Part shown: positions 6,774-8,861 of the stretch, one piece after another
Layout: every line of letters begins with the position of its first letter
How positions within the stretch are numbered: the first letter of the stretch is position 1
From: DAIPHL01 sp036771375
Lineage (GTDB): Bacteria > Synergistota > Synergistia > Synergistales > Synergistaceae
Assembly: GCA_036771375.1 (NCBI GenBank)
Contig: DAIPHL010000098.1
Span: 1-8,861, forward strand
Direction: 5' to 3'
DNA: 8,861 nt
The notes under the pieces: generated by a model
Database searches by the model: none
The model's input: the letters and a program-made list of their open reading frames with translations, nothing else
What the model was told of the DNA's origin: nothing
Translations under genes and position numbers: made by a program

Positions 6774-6809
6774 GACAAAGGAGCTTTCTTGGCGAGTTTG
6801 GAGACGTAC

Positions 6810-6878
6810 ATGAGAAAACATTTCGACGCCTGGGAAGCCCGGCTCTCGATGAACAATCCCCTCGGGGGAAGCCGTTGA
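6810..6878 (+). CDS. Putative 22-codon leader ORF upstream of the diguanylate cyclase
   Basis: ATG 6810 is preceded at 5 bases by GGAGA (6800-6804), a good ribosome site, and by a perfect -10 box about 40 bases upstream. The frame encodes 22 residues beginning MRKHFDAWEARL and ends at TGA 6876-6878, one base before the TTG codon at 6880 that opens the next frame. That arrangement suggests translation re-initiation or coupling. The peptide has no signal sequence and no run of one amino acid typical of attenuators. It could instead be a real N-terminus separated from the cyclase by a frameshift. Coding status is uncertain. Confidence 0.4.
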   Translation: MRKHFDAWEARLSMNNPLGGSR

Positions 6879-6879
6879 T

Positions 6880-8295
6880 TTGTTGTCAAAAAATTCCGCC
6901 ACAGAATGGATGGCGATACCTGTGACCATGCCCTGTAAATCCACAGATCGATTGAATTCCTCCTCCCCTTCCGACAGAGAGGAGGAGTTGTTGGCCTTTT
7001 TGGAATCCCTTCTCGTCTCCGAAACCCCTCCGGAGATTCCGCCCTCGTTTTCGGCGGACGAAAAACTCATCGCCGTTTTCGACTACCTGATGATGCTTCG
7101 GAAGACGCTCGCGAACTTCGCGGAAGGAGACTTTTCCCCATTTATCTCTCATCGTGGATACCTTGCGGAATGCGTCAAGCGCCTGCAGGCGAACCTTCAG
7201 CATCTGATTCGCTGCGCCGATCGACTCTCGGACGACGGTTTCGATCATTGCGCCGAGTATATGAAGAACTTCTCCTCCTTCGACACCATGCTGCAGCGAT
7301 TTCGCAACACGCTGGAGGAATTGAGGAACCACCAGGAAAAATTGACGATTGCCAACGAGGAGCTCTTTGTCAGCAAGGAGCGGTGGCGTCTTGCGCTTGC
7401 CTGTACACAGGACGGAATATGCGACATCGACCTGAGAACGGGTAAAGCCTTCTTCTCGCAACGCCTGTGGAGCATTCTCCGCCGACCTCGAAAAGACAAG
7501 GAAATCAATTTCAACCCGGTTGCGTGGGGGAAGTTCATCCACACGAACGACACGTGCCACTGGTTCGAGAGAATCGAGTCGCTCGAGTCGGAAAAACCTC
7601 ATAAACAGGGGGAAAACGATTACCTGGAGCTCCGGGTGCGGGGGGGCGACGGCAAGTATCGATGGCTCGGCTGTCGCTACATTCTGCTCTCGGACGAAAC
7701 GGGACGACCGTACAGATGCGTCGGCTCGTGCGAGGATATCCAGGAACAGCGGGAACACGAAAACGACATTCGCATGAAGGCGACGCACGACAGTCTGACG
7801 GGACTCCCCAACCGCCATCTTTACAACGACCGGATCACTCAGCAGATCGCCACGGCGAAACGGACCAGAATCGCCCTGTCCATGATCGTCTGGGACCTCG
7901 ACGCATTCAAGGAGATCAACGACAACTACGGGCATCTCGTCGGGGACGAGGTCTTGAAAAGAGTGGCGAACATCATGAAATCCTCCATCAGGGAGACCGA
8001 CACGATCGCCCGTTTCGGAGGGGACGAGTTCGTCATGCTGCTCTCAAGCCCCAAAGGGAGCGAAGAACAAACCGCTCTGCAGGCGGTGGAGAGAATCTTT
8101 GGCGCGCTGCGTCAGGAGATCCGAGTCGGCGGCATATCCATCCACATCGGAGCGAGCTGCGGGATCAGTTTCTATCCAAAGCACGCGACCAAATCCGAAA
8201 AACTGCTCGAGCTGGCGGACAAAGCCCTGTATATCGCGAAAAGAACGGGAAAAAACAGGTTCGCGGTGTGGGCGCCCAACAAAATCGGCAGGTAG
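6880..8295 (+). CDS. Soluble diguanylate cyclase with HAMP-like, PAS and GGDEF domains
   Basis: Makes cyclic di-GMP from two GTP. From TTG 6880 it has 471 residues and no transmembrane helix, so it is cytoplasmic. Residues 70-135 are helical with two GDF-like turns (AEGDFSPFI at 81-89, DDGFDH at 118-123) resembling tandem HAMP-type modules. A coiled coil spans about 137-167 and a PAS_3-type sensor with C-terminal PAC strands about 168-290. The GGDEF domain covers about 295-460: THDSLTGLPNR, DLDAFKEINDNYGHLVGDE, and the catalytic RFGGDEF with GGDEF at 380-384. The inhibitory RxxD site (RETD, 371-374) sits exactly five residues before the motif, so product inhibition should work. The start is unsure: TTG 6880 has GGGGGA about 11 bases upstream and follows a leader ORF; ATG 6910 and ATG 6928 are alternatives with poor ribosome sites. 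An in-frame stop at 6850-6852 limits extension. The PAS ligand cannot be read from sequence. Confidence 0.93.
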   Translation: MLSKNSATEWMAIPVTMPCKSTDRLNSSSPSDREEELLAFLESLLVSETPPEIPPSFSADEKLIAVFDYLMMLRKTLANFAEGDFSPFISHRGYLAECVKRLQANLQHLIRCADRLSDDGFDHCAEYMKNFSSFDTMLQRFRNTLEELRNHQEKLTIANEELFVSKERWRLALACTQDGICDIDLRTGKAFFSQRLWSILRRPRKDKEINFNPVAWGKFIHTNDTCHWFERIESLESEKPHKQGENDYLELRVRGGDGKYRWLGCRYILLSDETGRPYRCVGSCEDIQEQREHENDIRMKATHDSLTGLPNRHLYNDRITQQIATAKRTRIALSMIVWDLDAFKEINDNYGHLVGDEVLKRVANIMKSSIRETDTIARFGGDEFVMLLSSPKGSEEQTALQAVERIFGALRQEIRVGGISIHIGASCGISFYPKHATKSEKLLELADKALYIAKRTGKNRFAVWAPNKIGR

Positions 8296-8301
8296 CATTA
8301 C

Positions 8302-8314
8302 GCTGGATTCCAGC
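8302..8314 (+). repeat. Small hairpin just after the cyclase stop
   Basis: GCTGG-ATT-CCAGC forms a 5-bp stem with a 3-base loop, followed by TTCTAT. It is too weak to be a terminator alone but lies between the stop codon and the strong terminator, where it could protect the mRNA 3' end. Confidence 0.3.
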
Positions 8315-8334
8315 TTCTATATTAAATCAAGCAT

Positions 8335-8368
8335 AAGAAAGGAGCCCTCGCGCGAGGGCTCCTTTCTT
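8335..8368. terminator. Bidirectional intrinsic terminator between convergent genes
   Basis: A perfect 17-bp inverted repeat: AAGAAAGGAGCCCTCGC at 8335-8351 and its exact complement at 8352-8368. The GC-rich stem is flanked by A-rich and T-rich arms on either side, so both transcripts end in a U-rich 3' arm (CCTTTCTT). It lies 39 bases after the cyclase stop and 27 bases after the end of the opposing permease gene, so it should serve both. Confidence 0.9.
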
Positions 8369-8395
8369 CATGACGGGGTGAAGCACTCCGGTGCG

Positions 8396-8861
8396 TCAGT
8401 TCGTCCGTTCCGCGATTCCGCGTTCTTCGGGGGTGCCGGGGACGAGCGAATCACACACCGCGGCACAGATGGCGGCAACCGCCATCGGGGTCTTCAAAAT
8501 GGCCCAGACCGTGCTGCCGATCGTTCCGCCAAGGGCGGACGTGAAGATCGCGAGGTTCGGCTCCACCCACGCGGGAAGCCCCTGCGACATCAAAAACGCG
8601 AAGCCGACGATCAGGATATTGCGCTGGCTCCCCATATCCGCCCGCATCAGATTCTGGATGCCGAGTGCACCGATGGTGCCAAAAAGCGTGATATAGGCTC
8701 CGCCGATCACGGGGCTGGGCATGGTCGCGACGAGAGCACCCAGTTTGCCGATGAACGACATCGCGATCAGGAGAATGGCCCCGATGCGCACGACGTAGCG
8801 GCTCGCCACCCCGGTCAAACCGATGAGGCCGATGTTCTCGGTGTACGAGGTCGCGCCGACC
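8396..8861 (-). CDS. NCS2-family uracil/xanthine permease, C-terminal part
   Basis: Inner-membrane nucleobase:cation symporter. The N-terminal two thirds lie beyond the right edge; 154 codons are visible and the frame is open to base 8861. The first visible residues, GATSYTENIGLIGLTGVASRYVV written in part here as TSYTENIGLIGLTGVASRYV, are the NCS2 signature around TM10, with a Glu where UraA-type carriers place a substrate-binding Glu. Hydrophobic segments follow (IGAILLIAMSFIGKLGALV; MPSPVIGGAYITLFGTIGA; NILIVGFAFLMSQGLPAWV; LGGTIGSTVWAILKTPMAVA), consistent with TM11-TM14. It ends in a short polar tail (GTPEERGIAERTN). Uracil, xanthine or uric acid are all possible substrates; the fragment does not decide. 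TTG 8818 is an internal leucine, not a start. Confidence 0.93.
   Translation of the reverse strand, partial: VGATSYTENIGLIGLTGVASRYVVRIGAILLIAMSFIGKLGALVATMPSPVIGGAYITLFGTIGALGIQNLMRADMGSQRNILIVGFAFLMSQGLPAWVEPNLAIFTSALGGTIGSTVWAILKTPMAVAAICAAVCDSLVPGTPEERGIAERTN

Noticed and set aside
6886..7935. Minus-strand open frame of 349 codons opposite the cyclase
   Set aside because: The plus strand encodes conserved PAS and GGDEF motifs here. The minus product has no family resemblance.
1..8861. tRNA or rRNA genes, CRISPR arrays, insertion sequences
   Set aside because: No cloverleaf-like segment, regularly spaced repeat array, transposase or terminal repeats were seen on reading through the window, although no search program was run.

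Overview
The window comes from a diderm (Gram-negative type) bacterium of moderately high GC. Evidence for an outer membrane is the secretin and the inner-membrane assembly platform of a type IV pilus or related machine, plus two exported proteins with signal peptides. The pilM-N-O-P-Q order with divergent pilus proteins, together with a GGDEF sensor and an NCS2 permease, would suit Synergistota. That placement is an impression from sequence style, not a demonstrated assignment.

Region 1 (1-4671, minus strand) is a tight operon read right to left: promoter, pilM, pilN, pilO, a pilP/gspC-like gene and the secretin pilQ, which leaves the window at its left edge. Junctions are 3 bases, a 1-base TAATG overlap, 12 bases and 8 bases, so the genes are almost certainly co-transcribed. 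PilM would sit on the cytoplasmic face. PilN and PilO are bitopic inner-membrane proteins with coiled coils, PilP bridges to the secretin, and PilQ forms the outer-membrane pore. PilM lacks the recognisable phosphate-binding motifs of its family, PilN lacks the usual INLLP motif, and the PilP-like protein has a GspC-like topology rather than a lipoprotein signal.

Region 2 (4672-4964) is a divergent intergenic region of about 300 bases. It holds an extended -10 promoter for the pil operon, several inverted repeats and a strong Shine-Dalgarno site for the first plus-strand gene. No RNA gene was recognised in it.

Region 3 (4965-6607, plus strand) holds two co-directional genes 17 bases apart for exported proteins of unknown function. 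Their sequences resemble each other: the first carries one copy of a domain and the second appears to carry two. They may be periplasmic or envelope proteins.

Region 4 (6608-8368, plus strand) begins with a perfect -10 box and a 22-codon reading frame with its own Shine-Dalgarno site, ending one base before the likely TTG start of a diguanylate cyclase. That enzyme is soluble, with HAMP-like helices, PAS and GGDEF, and has intact catalytic and product-inhibition sites. A perfect 17-bp inverted repeat after it is a terminator able to serve both strands.

Region 5 (8396-8861, minus strand) is the C-terminal part of an NCS2-family uracil/xanthine permease whose start lies beyond the right edge. 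It converges on the diguanylate cyclase across the shared terminator.
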